Shown: positions 45,700 through 59,739 of the stretch, piece by piece | How positions within the stretch are numbered: the first letter of the stretch is position 1 | Layout: each line of letters starts with the position of its first letter | Assembly: GCA_013396635.1 (NCBI GenBank) | Contig: WBMW01005106.1 | Location: 1,266,585-1,330,584, forward strand | Length of the DNA: 64,000 bases | DNA from: Penelope pileata | Taxonomy: Eukaryota; Chordata; Aves; Galliformes; Cracidae | Direction: 5' to 3' | Translations under genes and position numbers: made by a program | Notes under the pieces: model-generated | Told to the model about the DNA's origin: nothing | Database searches by the model: none | What the model saw: only the letters and a program-made list of their open reading frames with translations

Positions 45700-48600
45700 G
45701 AAGAACCTCAAAACTTTGGAAATTGCACATGCTGCTCCCAAACCACTCCTAAAACTTCTCATGTCTTCGCGCAAAATCAGATAACACCTTTTAAATTCTC
45801 TTAATATTCTTTGTTTGCCATGGAAAACTCAAGTGTCAGTTACTTCATTTTATTAATTAGGCTTGATTATAAACTATTATGAACTGTCATATATTGCAGT
45901 TATCTACAACTTCTACCTCAGTGTGGTTGTATTGGCTTGATTGCTAATGTTACCCATGCCCTCAAGCACTGAGATATTTAGTGTACAGGATGCCAATAAT
46001 ATTGCTTGAAAACAACTCAACTCTTTTCAAGGCAGCTCTGCTCTTACCTGTTTTAGTAAAGTTATTAAAATGCTTTGAGATTGTCACATGAAAGGATTAT
46101 TCTTATGAAGGTAAATGTGATCGTTTGAACATCGGAACTAGAATAACTTAAGGCAAAGATTGATGTCTTGAATTTTTCTCATTAAACCACAATCAAGCAG
46201 AAATCAAGAGATGTTAACTGCATGCGGTTATGCTATAAAAATAAGTACTCTAAATGATTGGAAGAGGTACAGAAAAGAAACAGAGCAATTAATCATGTTG
46301 ATCTGAGAGGGTGAGCTAAAGTACTTTGAAAAATCTTCTGATAGTGCTTCATTACATTGATAACGTTGGGGTTTCAAGGTTTGGCATTAAAAGTGGGGAT
46401 TTTTCTTTTGCCCAAGTTACTCTATTATTCATTTTCAATGGGAAAGTTGAATACTGCCTTTTTGGCTTGTTTGGAAGTGGAATATGTTTGAACCATGAGG
46501 CGTGAATTATAAGCACCATAATAATTCATCATACTGTTGAGTTTTTACATCACATTCAAAGGAATTTTATCCTTGTGTGGTATTTCTTAGCAGCAGAGAA
46601 ACAGGATCCATGTAAAGTGTTCAAATGACAATTGACTTTTACCCTTATTTTACAAAATAATATTTTTAGAACTCTTTTTCTGGCTCTTAGATACCAAAAT
46701 GCTTTTATGATGATAGCAGTTGTAAGAATTGATATCCTGTGTTTGGAAATACATATTTTTCCCCCTAGAAGTCTTAGTTTATAATTCTAGTTCAACTCAT
46801 TTATTCAGTTTATGGTTCAAGACAGAAGCAATTTGACTTTTAAAATTAAATGTTTATGTAATGATACAAATTGCACTTGTTTTCTGGATTGTCAACTGTA
46901 TATAAAGATTACCCATAAGCAGCATTCACAAACTGACCAGTATCAATGCAGGTGAGTAGTTTTAGATGTAATGTAGTGCAGACTAGAGGGGAAAGCACAG
47001 CCCAGAAGACATTTTTTTCACTGTGGGCTTTGGTTTATAATCATTTGGAGTAAATTGAGTATCCGTGGTAGACTGGCAGCCTAAAAAGAAATATTTGCAA
47101 AAAGGAAGGAAAATCTGCCTTAAAAGCTTAACAAAACTGGGATGCGTAGCAAAAACTGTTGTCTGTAAATGCAGACATATTTATTCATTTTTCTGATGGT
47201 GTTCTGGCAAGAGTGACAATTAACTCTTCACGTTAAGATGACACTTAATACCCAAATCGTTCTCATATCTGTATTCTAATGCATCTAATTGCAGAGTAGG
47301 CTGATCTAAGCTATGTATTCTTGTTTCATTTTTATTTTGCTTACAAGAAGCTGTCCAGCATTCTAATTTGAAAGACAGATAAGAAGTTTGCTTGAATCAG
47401 TAATTACTCATAACAAAGAACAGAAAATGTGATTAAGAAATTATAGAATACTAGATAAACACACTTTTCGTTACATTATATGTATATTTACTTCCAAACA
47501 AAACAAGCTCTCTCTTTGCTTCAGTGTTTACATGTATACCATAACAGCTTTAGATTTCTTAATAAGTGCTCTCTTTCAAAGCAGATCTCACTAAATTATT
47601 TTGAGTCCACTGGGGTTACGATGAAGTGATAAAGCTTGTAGAACTAGTTATTGCCTTAGCTAAAGGTGAAATGACTGCTTTGCTAAGGGACATTTCACAT
47701 ACCTGCCACAAGCTGTAAGGGCAGGTGGGCAGTTTTACTTGCACTTGGGCAAAGGAGGGCCCGTGCTGGTGATATTCAGTGGGATGACAGCACTGTGTCA
47801 CTTATTTGTAGAAGTACCTGTTCGAACGGATAGCAGAGTTATGTCAGACCCCTGGAGGAACCTTTTCAAATGGAGTTTATAAGTGCTCTATTTTATGATT
47901 TCATGGAAAGATCTTTTATTTTTACACATAACTGTGGGGAGAAAAAATATGAGTTTTTTTCTTTCCAGAGCTCTTTGTGCCTTTTGCTTTCACACAGTTG
48001 GAATTCCTAGGCATTTTCTTATGTTTTGATTTAATCCGGAACCATATAGCTACTCAACTCTTTTTTTGCCCCCCTTTTTTCTTATTTGCAGTTCGTTATG
48101 ATCCCATGTGTGCTGTGATTAATATATAACAGTAGGGATAAGCTGCTTAAGTAGAGATTTATTATGCTTATAATTCACTTCCACCTCACAATCACTATAA
48201 TAATAATAATAAATAAATTCAACTAATCTTGCAAAACTGCAAGAGTGATATTTTAAAACAAGATGCTGATGAATAATAAACTACTGAAGTTAATCCTTTG
48301 CTTTTTTTTTTTTTNAAGGGATTTTGATGCTCTTTTTCTTGACTGTTTCGTCTTCATGGGCCCAGCAGTAACTATTAATGAGTAATAATGGGGGGTTGTT
48401 GTTTAAATTAGCTTACGTTGATGGAAAAAAATGGCTGTTAATCAGCTATAGATGAACTGTTTGGAAAGAACAGAATATCTTCTCTCTTCCTCTCCAATTT
48501 AACCTAAGAGAGCACAATTAATCTTAGCTGGCTGTTACACAGTGATGATGCCTCTTCTTTTTCCCCATATGGTGCCATTCTGGCATGCACATGCTGTCAG

Positions 48601-51600
48601 GTACAGCACGGCCTTTCATCTCTTATCCAGGGGCCTCCATGGCATGTCACTTAAAACAGCTTTTCCTTTCCTCATTTAGCCAATGCAGAGACCAGCTTAG
48701 AAACAGGGTAAGTAACTTTTCCAGTTAAATTATGTCTTGTTTACTTAAAACCAGGATGGACACAGAGGCATTCAGAAAACAATTGCCACACCAATGGTTG
48801 CATTAATTGCTGCTCTGAGTGCTCATGCTGTGACTCAGATGGAATCAGTTTGAATCTCTTCTAATAAATAAGTGGTTTTATTATCGTAGGCTACAAGCTA
48901 CTGTTTATTCAAAGAAAAAGAAAAATATCTCTGTTTCTCTTTCATGTCTTCATTAAATAAATAATCTCATATTTGTTCTCACCTTTTTTAATAAAAACAG
49001 AAAAAAAAAGAGAGAGACAAAGTGGTACATTTATTCTATTTGTAACTTTAGTTGGACTTTCTGCTCTTGGTCTACACCATATTCTGTTAAATCCCAGTGT
49101 GCAGCATTATGAATTTCATATTTAATTCATAAGATGCTCATTATTTTATTATAAATGTTTTATTTCTTTGCATTTTTACATTTTTATGTAATGTTCAAGT
49201 ATATTATGAAAGTGGGCTCGTGTGATGTGCAAGTATGGTGCGTTTTTCTGGCATTATTTACCTCTCTGTCCTGCATATGCAATTCAAAACAGAGCATAAT
49301 AAAATATGTGTTTTATTTGCATTCTGAACTGCATTTGGCATCACTCACTGTGTTTGCAAATAGACATCAGTCTGAAGCACTGACAAGATACAATCTGTCC
49401 TTTGGCATCGTTGTCCCTGGAGAAAACTGAGAGATAAGAATTCTCTTTTAATTCCTATGATAAATTATCAAAGTATACTTTTAGTGTACAGTATAAGACA
49501 ATACAGCTGATATGTATGTAGCTTGCTGCAACTGGAAGACACCCTTGCCAATGGGGTGTGTGCATAAACAGCTGTAGTGAAACGTAGAAATGCTGTCGTA
49601 TAATAAGGCCCTCAAAACGATTTATTTTAAAGGAGGTACTTATTTTTTTTTTATGGTGCTAAATTTTTCTCTGCTGATGTGTGTCAGGGAAAGCTTGGTG
49701 AGGAACATGTGGTTATAGCTTTAATAGGTGTTAACAACTTCAGATAAGCAATTTTAGCTAATCTCTTGATTCTCTTATATGTGCAATATGATAGTCTTTA
49801 CTACCAAGCAGGAGGCCCAAATGTCATGTGAAACATTTGCAAACTGTTGTGAAGACTGCAGCTTTCGTTTTAACAAGAACTTGTGTATACCCCACAAAAT
49901 AGTAAAACAAGTTTTCCCATCTTTCTTCCCCTATATGCTCACAAGCACACATGTTGAAGGTCTGTTCATAAATGACAGCCTTCAGATAGAAAAGTATGTG
50001 AAGCTACACAGCTCCTACCTCTCTTGAGATGACCAGTGATGATACCAGCACTAAGCTGAGTGACTCATAATGTTCAGCTGTCCTATTAGTTAATCAATTA
50101 ATTAATCTTAGCCAGTGTTAACTAATCTGAGACTATCATCTGCTTTTCCTGAAGATCAGTAGCACAATAACTTTTTCATTCTTAAACTAGAATTGGATTT
50201 GAATAGCAAATTTTGCATGAAAACTCTGTATTTAAGTTCTAGACTAAGAATCTTCAATTTGTTTGTCTGTTTTCCATTAGGTCTTTCCTCTCTGTTCCGT
50301 GCAGCAATGTTTAAACTCAGCATGGATTAATGCCAGTTGTACCACTTACCTCTTAAATGTTTGCTTGGGAAGTTGTTACCTTGATAAGCAAGGTCATATC
50401 TGATTCATTAGCCTAATTATGTTGATGTGTAATGAGAGGCCCACTATGCTTGTATACGTCTTTATTTCAATTAAGTCTTGAACAGCTATATCATGCTGTT
50501 TTATACATTTATGAAATATTCTTTAGTCTTGAGGCATGAGGAAGGTGTAGGAAAATGGGAAAATAGAAATATATTTTCTCTTATAATTAATATTTTGTTG
50601 TTGCCCTTCTATGAAAATGCTCTGCTGTAAATGTCCATTGTATTGGCTTTAACCTACTTTCTAGAGAATTAGAATAATTTTTCCTGTTTCCTAAATATGA
50701 TGTTGTTTTCCAGTTAGCTGATTGGATACATACACTTACTTTTGTTTTTCTTACCAAAAATCTTTACCAAAGTTGTCCGCTGGATTATTTTTGACAAGAA
50801 CATCCTGCATCTTTGTAAGGTAGCAGAGTATCAGGACATCCTTTATTAACAAAAACAACTTGACAGTTAAGAAGTATCAATTTACTGTTTTGAAATACAT
50901 GTTCAGGATTAAACGAAACCGATCCTATTTGCTTGTTTTCAGGACTACTCTTATAGACTGTTCACTGTTTTCTTTGGTGTAATGTTCTATTGAATGAGCC
51001 TTCATCTTGAATTGGGATGCACTAATACTGTTTTGAACTTCCTCCAGCCTACCTTGCCTTCCCTTTTCCATTCTTCACATTTGTCTTTGTATATAAGGGT
51101 AAGAAATTTCCTGCCTTCCTCTTCTGAGGCTCATGTTATTTGACTTGGTAAGACAGTAGTAAGAGAATATTTATGTTTATTTTGTTTTGTTTTTACAGAA
51201 TTCATCATTGTCCATCTACCATACATTTGGTAACTTCTGAAACATTCAGCTACATTTATTGACCTAGGAATACCTGTTTGAAAGCTCACCTTAAATAGGT
51301 ACTCTGAATATCGTTTGCTAGCCATGTTCAACATTGAGACAGCTTTATGAAAGGTCCACATGCAATTTCCTAAATTGCTGATAACAAAACATTGAATAGA
51401 TCCAGATGCATAAATGTATTTTAAACAATTTTTATCTGGGAGGTTTAGAAAATTTATATTTTGATTCTGAAACAAAGAATCACATATATGTACATTAGCA
51501 AGTTAAAACACTGTTATTCTAATTAGAGATAGTAATGTTAGCAAGGAAGACAATGAGTCAAGACTACCATGTTGCAAATTCAAAAAAATGATCTGCTGGA

Positions 51601-52429
51601 AATAATACGATATTTTTCCCTTCAACTTTCATTTCAGTTGGCATATGAAGTGCATTAACTTTTTGATTAATTTAAAATGGCATATAAAACGTATTCATGT
51701 TGAAAATACTGTGGTGAACAGACCAGTCTCCAAGCAGCAAACTGGATAGCAATGTACATGATTCTTCACTTAACTGGTAAGGGAAAGTCTACAAAGGGGA
51801 GAGTGCTTCCTAATGCTTGTTTTAGAAATTTACTGATGCTGTGCAAAATACAGTTTAAGACTTTTATCATTAAAAAGGTTGTTTAATTTCAACAATGCAC
51901 CTTAAGCTTTGCCACCATTTGTAATTAAATATTTAGTTGTGTAGTAAATTAGGCATGTCATGATCTCTACAAAGTAGTTCTCCGTTTACAGCTACATAAA
52001 TGTTTTACAAGATGCTGTATTGTCTCTAATAAATTAATAATGAAGATTTAGATTTTAGCTGATTAATAATCTAATTTTTCATTTAGAAAGAATCTAATTT
52101 AGGCCTGGAAACAAAATTGAAGTAAACATCTTTGGCAGTAGTCCCAATTTTCTGACAAAGTCACCAAGTGATAAGGAAAAAAGCCAAGATAAAAGAAATG
52201 AAGAGGTTGGAACTTTTAACGGAAGAAGCATTTCCCTATGGAAACAAAAAATGCCCTATACATGACTTCTACTGTCATATCATCAATAGTACAAATTTCG
52301 TACAACAAATTGCCAGGAATCTTTAAAATAAAGTATGAATTTAACATATACAGAGAACTGCCCAAACTACCTGGTTTAAGCGTTGCCATCTATGCTACCA
52401 AACTTATAGTGGCATTTTGAAATATCATG
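45700..52429. other. Unique AT-rich sequence, no gene seen
   Basis: About 6.7 kb with no recognised repeat. It holds a (TAA)n tract (about 48195-48218) and a T-run ending in an undetermined base (48302-48315). The segment 47600-47820 is of more balanced composition and is flagged separately as unexplained. Frames of up to 114 codons show no domain. Confidence 0.55.
48315..48315. other. Undetermined base
   Basis: A single N after a run of 13 T, probably a base-calling problem at a homopolymer. Confidence 0.95.
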
Positions 52430-52630
52430 AGCTCTCTAGAATACTACATCTACTTCTGGTGCCCATAAAATAACAATAATAAGAAATACTTTGGGAAATG
52501 TTCAAAAGTAGATTGTGAAATGATCTAAATAAATCTTTTTAAAGTGGGATGGAAAAAGCTTACCTTAGCAAAAGGAAGGTTGTGAATAGCTGTGCTCGCA
52601 CAAATAGATATTGCAAAAATACAGGAATGA
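52430..52630 (+). mobile_element. Possible ancient CR1/L3-like LINE relic
   Basis: The wording around TACTACATCTACTTCTGGTG matches the end of ORF2 in old CR1/L3 LINEs (the part coding for the Tyr-Cys-x-Gln-x-Trp-like segment). GAAATGATCTAAAT and AATAGCTGTGCTCGCACAAA follow in the expected order. The copy is heavily diverged, has no tail and has no open frame. Confidence 0.4.
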
Positions 52631-54699
52631 ACAGGCTTTTGAAAACTTTGTCAGAGTTCTAAAAAAAGTTGACATGGTAGAGGCTGACCAAGTTTGGTGT
52701 CAAAATAAGGAGCGGTTTGCAGAGAAAGGACAATTAACCATCAGAAGCAAGGAGAGGTGGGACACATCTACCTTCTAAAACTTTAGAGCCTAAAGGTTGG
52801 GCCTGTTCTTTTATGGGACCTGTGAGCCTCTTGTTTGATGCCTTCTCTAATGCTGAATGAGGTGAACAGCTCTATTTTTGCCTTACGTGGCAGTATCTTT
52901 AACATTTAAAGCTCTGACTTGAGTTAGGAATGTCGTTCCAGTTAATGCTTCATAGCTTCATCTGTTTGCCTTCCGATATTGAGGTGAAATTCTACACTAA
53001 GTACAACTGGCAGGTTTACTGGAGATTTTACTCCTTATACCTATCATTTTTACCTCCATGCTTCTGAAGAACCTTTTTTTGTCAATAGTCCTCTTATGTT
53101 AGTAGTCCATTTCTGCTTCTAGGAAACAGAAGTTTCACCCAATCACAGAAATGCTTAGGTTTAATTTGGAGTGTTTACGTGAAACATCATGGTTTGTGTT
53201 TTAGAGGATTCCCCTAACAGCCCCTTTTAGCCATTTTTCTGTTAGGATGTAATTTAAAGTCGAAATTTGGCACTCACGAACTTTCCAGTAAGAATGACTT
53301 GAATGGAAATTCCATGGAACCTGTCCTGTTGTGTCTCTCTGTAGATAATAGGTCATATTTGTTGAGTGGAGAGAAGATTATTTTAATTGACATAATTAAA
53401 TTTTCTTGTGATTATCTTAGGCTTGAGAATGCATTTTGCTCTTTCTCAATTAGAGCTGTTTCTCTGATAGAATTAAGCATGCTGTGTGTAATAATGAAGG
53501 TGGTTTTGGAAGGACTTAATGTATATAATTGGAAACTAAGATGAGGTAGTCTTCTATCAGCAGGGGGGCAGGAAAGCTGGGCTGTATAATTGAAGTACAG
53601 TGTAATGGGATTACCTACAATTTTTAAACATTGCTTTCATTAAGGAAAATAATAAGCATATTTATTAAATATAGTCTCTGCTAGGGACAATATTTGTTAT
53701 TATGAAAAAGCTTTTGCAATTATGCTTGAATATAAAAATGTATTGAACATACTACATCAGTTTCTGGAAAATGCTCTTGTGCATAAAATTTTACTAAAAT
53801 AAAAAGAGCTTTCACAGCTGAGGCAGTTAGCCAGATATTAGTATAGCTCACATCTAACATTCCCTCTATTTTTTTCTATGTGCTTTCAGTTTAGTCAAGG
53901 TCAAATCAAAGGAAGTCATATTCAAACATATTTAAACACCTATCTTTTAAAAGCTTTTAATTATTCTGCTGTTTTTCATGGTTATACTTAGTGGAACTAA
54001 AGGCTAGATTTTTTTTTTTCTAAAGAGTATTTTCAGCTGAAGTTATAGAAGAATGATGATTTAGGATTTATGAGATGGATTTCTGAGCCAAATTTTGTAA
54101 GAGGTCAGATACAATTCTCCTAGGAGTCCCTCCTGTCATTAAATATGCATCTGTGAAACTCTCCATAGTAGTAGAAAGTATTTTCAAACTGTGTGAAGCA
54201 TTTTAAATGTGACTGCAATGTTGGGGCTGTGGTATAATATGATGTTCCCTATGAATGTTCTTTTATTTCTTTTCATTATCACTTTCGAGGATTTCTCTTC
54301 AGAAAAGCACTAAACTGAAGTGTCTGGTTGGTTTCCTTAATCAAAGCTTTTACCAAAAAGAACCACTTTCAGCAAGAATTGCAAATCCTTCTAGTTTACT
54401 TCCAGGAGTTCTGGTATGGTTATGCCTAGAACACGTTATTCACTGGGTCATAAACTATATCTTTTTCTAAAGCATGAATGTAAATTGGGATTTGCCTATG
54501 CTGTGAGAATATAAATTAGACTAAAAATTTCTTCTCTCATAATGTGAGTACATAAAAAAGCTCTTCTTTTCTAATTTAAAAAGAGAAACCTGACAAGGGT
54601 ACATTAGTATATGTTAAGGCTAAATGATAATGAAATGCTAAAACTGAGAAGAAAAAAAAAAAAAGGATAGTTCAGAAAGTTCTGAGATAGCGCTGTTCT
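52631..54699. other. Unique AT-rich sequence
   Basis: About 2 kb with no supported gene or repeat family, ending in a 13-base A run at 54652-54664 just left of the CR1 ORF2 fragment. Confidence 0.55.
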
Positions 54700-55270
54700 A
54701 ATCTCATTTTTCATTGGCCACTACCACATCCTGTATCACCACATGCCCTGCCTCATTCAGCAGTGGGCTCACATTTTCTGTTGCCTTACTTTTACTGCTG
54801 AAGTACCTATAGAAATCACTCTCATTGTCTTTCATGTGCCTGGCCAGATATGACTCCAGATAGCCTTTGGCATTCCTAATTCTACCCCAGCATATCCAGA
54901 CTGTGTCTCCACATTCCCCCCCAGTCTCCTGTTCCTTCTTTCACCTCTTGAAGGCTTCTTTATTTGTCTGAATATTCTTTTGAGCAACTTAATCATCCAT
55001 TCTAGTCTCTTACCACTGTTCCTTAACCTCTTCTTATTGAGATAGACTGTCTTTGAGTCTGGAAGAGATGATCCTTGAAAAACAAGCTGCACTCCTGTGT
55101 CTTTCTTCTGTCTGGGACTGTATCCTATGGGATTCTTTCAAGTAGATCCCAAGAAAAAATACTTCTAGGCTTGTCTTATGCATGGTGCTCATTTTAACGT
55201 GTTTTATTGCTAGAAAAAATTCAGATCCAGTCTCCAGAATCGTTTGCCACACTGAGAACTGACAGAATGG
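54700..55270 (-). mobile_element. Old CR1-type LINE, ORF2 linker fragment
   Basis: An internal LINE fragment on the minus strand, unlike the other CR1 pieces, which are all 3' ends. In one frame it reads RIRNAKGYLESYLARHMKDN and goes on to FYRYFSSKSKATENVSPLLN, the typical linker between the endonuclease and the reverse transcriptase in ORF2 of CR1 elements. Upstream, around 55080-55200, FFLGIYLKESHR in another frame corresponds to the preceding ORF2 part. At least one frameshift (near 54900-54950) and stops break it. No 3' UTR or octamer tail is attached, so the piece was separated from its 3' end by deletion or rearrangement. Confidence 0.75.
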
Positions 55271-58200
55271 TGCCAACTCATATAAATCTGAACCAGTTGT
55301 TCTTCAGGGAATGTATAAAAATGGAAAATGTAATCTTGCATGCTAAGTAAAAATGTCAACCTTTAATCACAACTCTACCTGGCTTCTCAGATGCAGAATT
55401 TATTTTTACTTCTGATTACTGTTAAATAGGATTCTACCTTGTTCAATGGAAAATCTCCTAGAAGCAGAAGGTGAAGAATTCCAAGGAAAAAGTCATGTCA
55501 TTTCTATGTTTAAGAGAAATTGTAGGACATCCAGAAAGATGAAATATACGATCTGCGATATGGGACAAATGACAAACTCAGTTTTAATTCTCCTATCTGC
55601 ATTAGCCTCAAGATTGTCTCTTTGCCAGGATCTCTCACAAAGAACTTTCCTTTTCTGTCAGTATATCTGTAATTTAGGAACAGTTCGCAAAAGCATGGCA
55701 ACATCATATTCCTCCCCCTTTTCCCAAGTGGAGGGTTGATTTAATATTTTCCATCTCCACTTTCATCAAGTTTTATCCTTATCCTGTGCCTGCCAGTGTC
55801 ATTCCCACACATCTCTTAAAACTTTTTCACCCTGAAACCTTCCTTCATTATCCTTACATAAATTTGGCAGCGTTAGACCCCATAATAAAACTTGCCTGTT
55901 TTTTCCTTTAACTGTGACACCCTGAAGTAATTTCAGACTGTTACTAACAGAGAAAAGGAGCTTTTTCCTCTGTAGATGAAGAGTGTGGGGATGTTCAAGC
56001 CCAAAGTTTAATGAAGAAAAATATTATCAAAATTAATGAATTGACTGTTTCTTTTTGTTTTTTCTTTTTCCCAAAAGACAAGTTAAAACAATCTATAGTT
56101 GTAGAAGCTGCGATTAATGTTGTTGATGCTAGGTTGCAGCGGAGTTAACGGGTGCAATAGGTCCATAGTGATGTATTTCATGCTCTAATCCAGATGTCGA
56201 AGGCCCAACAATGTCTCATTAGATCCTGTGTCTCTGAAGAAAGACCATGAAGCTGCTTTGCAGGTGCTTGACTGTAGCTTGTTTGTCCAGTTCACCCCTC
56301 CCTCCACACATTTGCACTAATGAAAATCTCCGTTCTGACATCTTAGTGGCCCTGGTTACCCACTCCCCTCACCGTCACACACATACACACAGATTTGATA
56401 GTTTATTTCCATTGATTAATCAATTTGCACAGTTAGTCAGATTCTGACCTTACCAGAAACTTAGACACCACTTACAACTATTGTCTCCAAATTTAAGGCA
56501 TGGTTCCATGTAACGGACTAAGTTGGATGCTTTTTGGCTTCATAGTGTAGGCACCAGTGTCCAACAGACTGCCGAGTCTGAAGAATTTGAAAGGGTGATA
56601 TGAAAGATGAGATGTTATTAGTAATCAAGGATGAGAAAATCCACTCACTGTGGACTTTTTTTTTCCTAAGATTAAAGATGGCAAAGATCTGAAATTGAAT
56701 AAGAAGTTGATGAGAGAGAACAGAGAATCAAATTCAGTTGACTGCTTATTTGGATGTGGAGTTTGGCTCAGATTTTCCTTCTTCAGTTTGAGAAGGCATT
56801 ATGTTCAGAGATGTAAAGTATGACTACAGACTGGCTACCTTGTTATCCCTGTTCTGGAAAAAATGTATGCTTAGATTGTGGAAGGTGAGTTGTGTGGTGA
56901 AATGCTTTGTTTACAGATAATATTTCTGACTCCAGTGAGAGCTAAATTAAAATGAGTAAAGAGAAGGCCAGGAAATAGGAACAGGAATACTGAGTTCAGC
57001 TTTGGAATCAGGCCAGGTAAATGCAATTAAATCAATTAGGATGTAAGAAGAAGACACACGAAGTTGGATATAGGTGCCAACTGAAAGAACAGGAAAGGGC
57101 AAAAACTTACCAGGGGAGATTATATAGAAAAGGGTGAGAAACAGTAAGAACACTGGAGCATGGAAAAAACCACAGAAGTGGCAAAGGCGTGCATTCACTA
57201 AGAGAAACTGTGTAAAAATCAGTATGGTGGGATAGAAATGCATGAAAACAAATAAGCTAAGAATAAAGAAGATACTCCACTTAGAATTATAACATAGAAA
57301 ATCGGTAGTAACCTAGCAAAAGATCATGGCATTAGTATACATTTTTTGAAAATTCTTATTTCCCTAAATATTTAAAATATGTCTAAAGGAAAACTTGTCC
57401 TGAGGAGAAAAATATAATTCCGTGAAATTATAAGTAATGATAAGTCATTTTCATGAGTTAGATAATTGAAAAAAAATGCAATTAAATAATACATAGTCAT
57501 ATATCACAGAATCAGAATCCCCAGTGAGTAAAGGAATTTTCAATAGTTACATGATTTTCTCGATTGTTCCCCCTTGCCCTTGATTTTCTGAGTGAATTTC
57601 TCAAGTGTTTTGAACTGGTTTTACTTATCATTTGATGAAACAAATGTGGCAGGGAGGATAAGTGGTCATGTTATGAATCCAGAACATGAGTCTTGAACCG
57701 AGCGTGTCCTAAATATTGCACTCAGTTTACTGAAATTCAAGTAGGTAAACTGTTAATTGAGGCTGGCTATTAAAGCACACGTCAGACCATTGGAAAGATA
57801 TAAACATGAACATTTCTCATAAGGGATGCTGGCATTCTTTTGTCACATGATGTTGCTAGCTTGAGGGCAGATCTTTGATGGTTAGTTATTTTACAGCTTA
57901 CTTATCGCTGGAGACTAAGTAATTAAAAAAGAAGCTATTCTTTCAGCATGGATGTTTACCAGATTAGCAAGGTGCTTGGTAAGCAAAGTTATAATGACTG
58001 TAAATTGCCATGTGTTTCAACTAATTCCATATTCTGATTTGCAAGCATCTTCAGCAAACTACTGCTCTACTAGAAAATATCTCCAGCTAATAGGTTTTGT
58101 TGTTGATTTTTTTTTTTTTATGTTTTGAAATTAATTCATTCAGGCTACCGCTCTGTTGTTGGAAGCATTGTTGAGCAACATCACGCAGCATTGACTGTGA

Positions 58201-59668
58201 GACTCTGCAATACACAAAGCTTGTGCTTCATTTTGTCTTGGAATGAAAACAAATTTTTTTTTTGGAAAAATGTTTTTTGACAGATGAGTTGGCTCTTGAG
58301 CCAGCTGTGTTAAGTAGCAGGATGCCATGTAAGCAAGTAGCAGAAAAGCTCACACTTACGCAGGTCTATGAGTGGAGTCTGTAGATGAGGACAAATCAGT
58401 TTGACCAGATCTTGTACGTTGCTAGCTTGAGATTTGCAGACTCCAATGGTACTTGTTTGTGGAGAAGACTTCTTCTGTGCACAACATATGAAGAAGTTAT
58501 CTCAAAATTAAAAGTTTTGCAAGCTAGACAATATCTAGGCCTGCCCATAACCTGAACAAATGGAATTTTGGGGATTTCATTACAATTCAGTTGTGTGCCA
58601 GCACAAATAACATGTTTCTGAAGTGTTACCCGGAACACATAGGTTGTTGACTTCCTAGCTGTATTTTCTTCAGTAACAGCTTGATCTTCCCACCCAGTTC
58701 TGATCTGATAGGACTGGGGCAATAACTGTAAAATTCCTTTGATGGCCTTTGCTAGTAACTTTGATTAAAAATCTTGGGTGTTTGCTTTTTATGGTATTAT
58801 CTTGAAACACAGAAGTAGTGGTTTTTCAGAAACACCCTTTTATGTCTTTTACAAGACACTTTAGATTAAAAAATGAGAACCAAAAGATTTAATCTCTACT
58901 GGATTTGGACAGGCTAAGCAAGGCTTTGTAGCTGTACTTTGTTGTGTTTGAAAAGGAACTGGAATGAGTGGTTGCAACTTTTCGGTTTGAGTTCTTGGAC
59001 ATTGACAACCCACACTATAAATATTGCTTGAAGAATCTTTTTCCAGTACTGCTTTGTGATTCTATGAACCTTTCTGTATATTTATCTTTTTCTAATGCTT
59101 TCTTTGTCTCTCCCACCATGGTGCATAGTAATTTTTCACTGAATTACCATGGAAATTTACTGAAATTTTCTGAAGCTATCCTAAGCTTCCTGTCAAGCTT
59201 CCTGTTAGTCAACAAAGATTTTTTTTTCGCTCTTAAAACCATGGTGCTTATTATACATAGCAGGGATTTTATTTATGCAGATAATGGAAGAATCCTCATA
59301 CAGTCTTGAAACACACTACAAATACGATTAATACTGCGGTCTTATTGTGACTAAAGAAGATGCAATGCAGAAGATCTGGCATCAAATGCTTTTCTTAATT
59401 GCTAGTAATAGGAGGATTGTCACCAGTACCACACCAGAAGCACAGATTAGTGTACATATACAGATAAATTGCAAGCTAAAGTTAAGCTATTTTTTTGTTG
59501 ATACTGTAATATTTCAAATGTTTTTAAGATAGTGTATATTACCATATGGATGATTCTCTTTAATCTGCAGGCATTTTTTTCATAAATTGTTTTACAGAGG
59601 TTAAAATAAAAGGCCTAAAAATGGAAGATAAGAAGATGAGTTTGTACTGTCACCACTTAAATTCATCT
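55271..59668. other. Unique AT-rich sequence, no gene seen
   Basis: About 4.4 kb without a recognised repeat family. There is a short (CA)n tract (56377-56391) and T-runs near 58107-58119 and 58253-58262. Frames of 97-113 codons at 55446, 56947, 58396 and 58968 overlap no splice signals that I trust and have no domain. Confidence 0.55.
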
Positions 59669-59739
59669 NNNNNNNNNNNNNNNNNNNNNNNNNNNNNNNN
59701 NNNNNNNNNNNNNNNNNNNNNNNNNNNNNNNNNNNNNNN
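59669..59739. other. Assembly gap (71 N)
   Basis: A run of 71 undetermined bases. The sequence on both sides is AT-rich and unique. The true gap length may differ. Confidence 0.98.
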
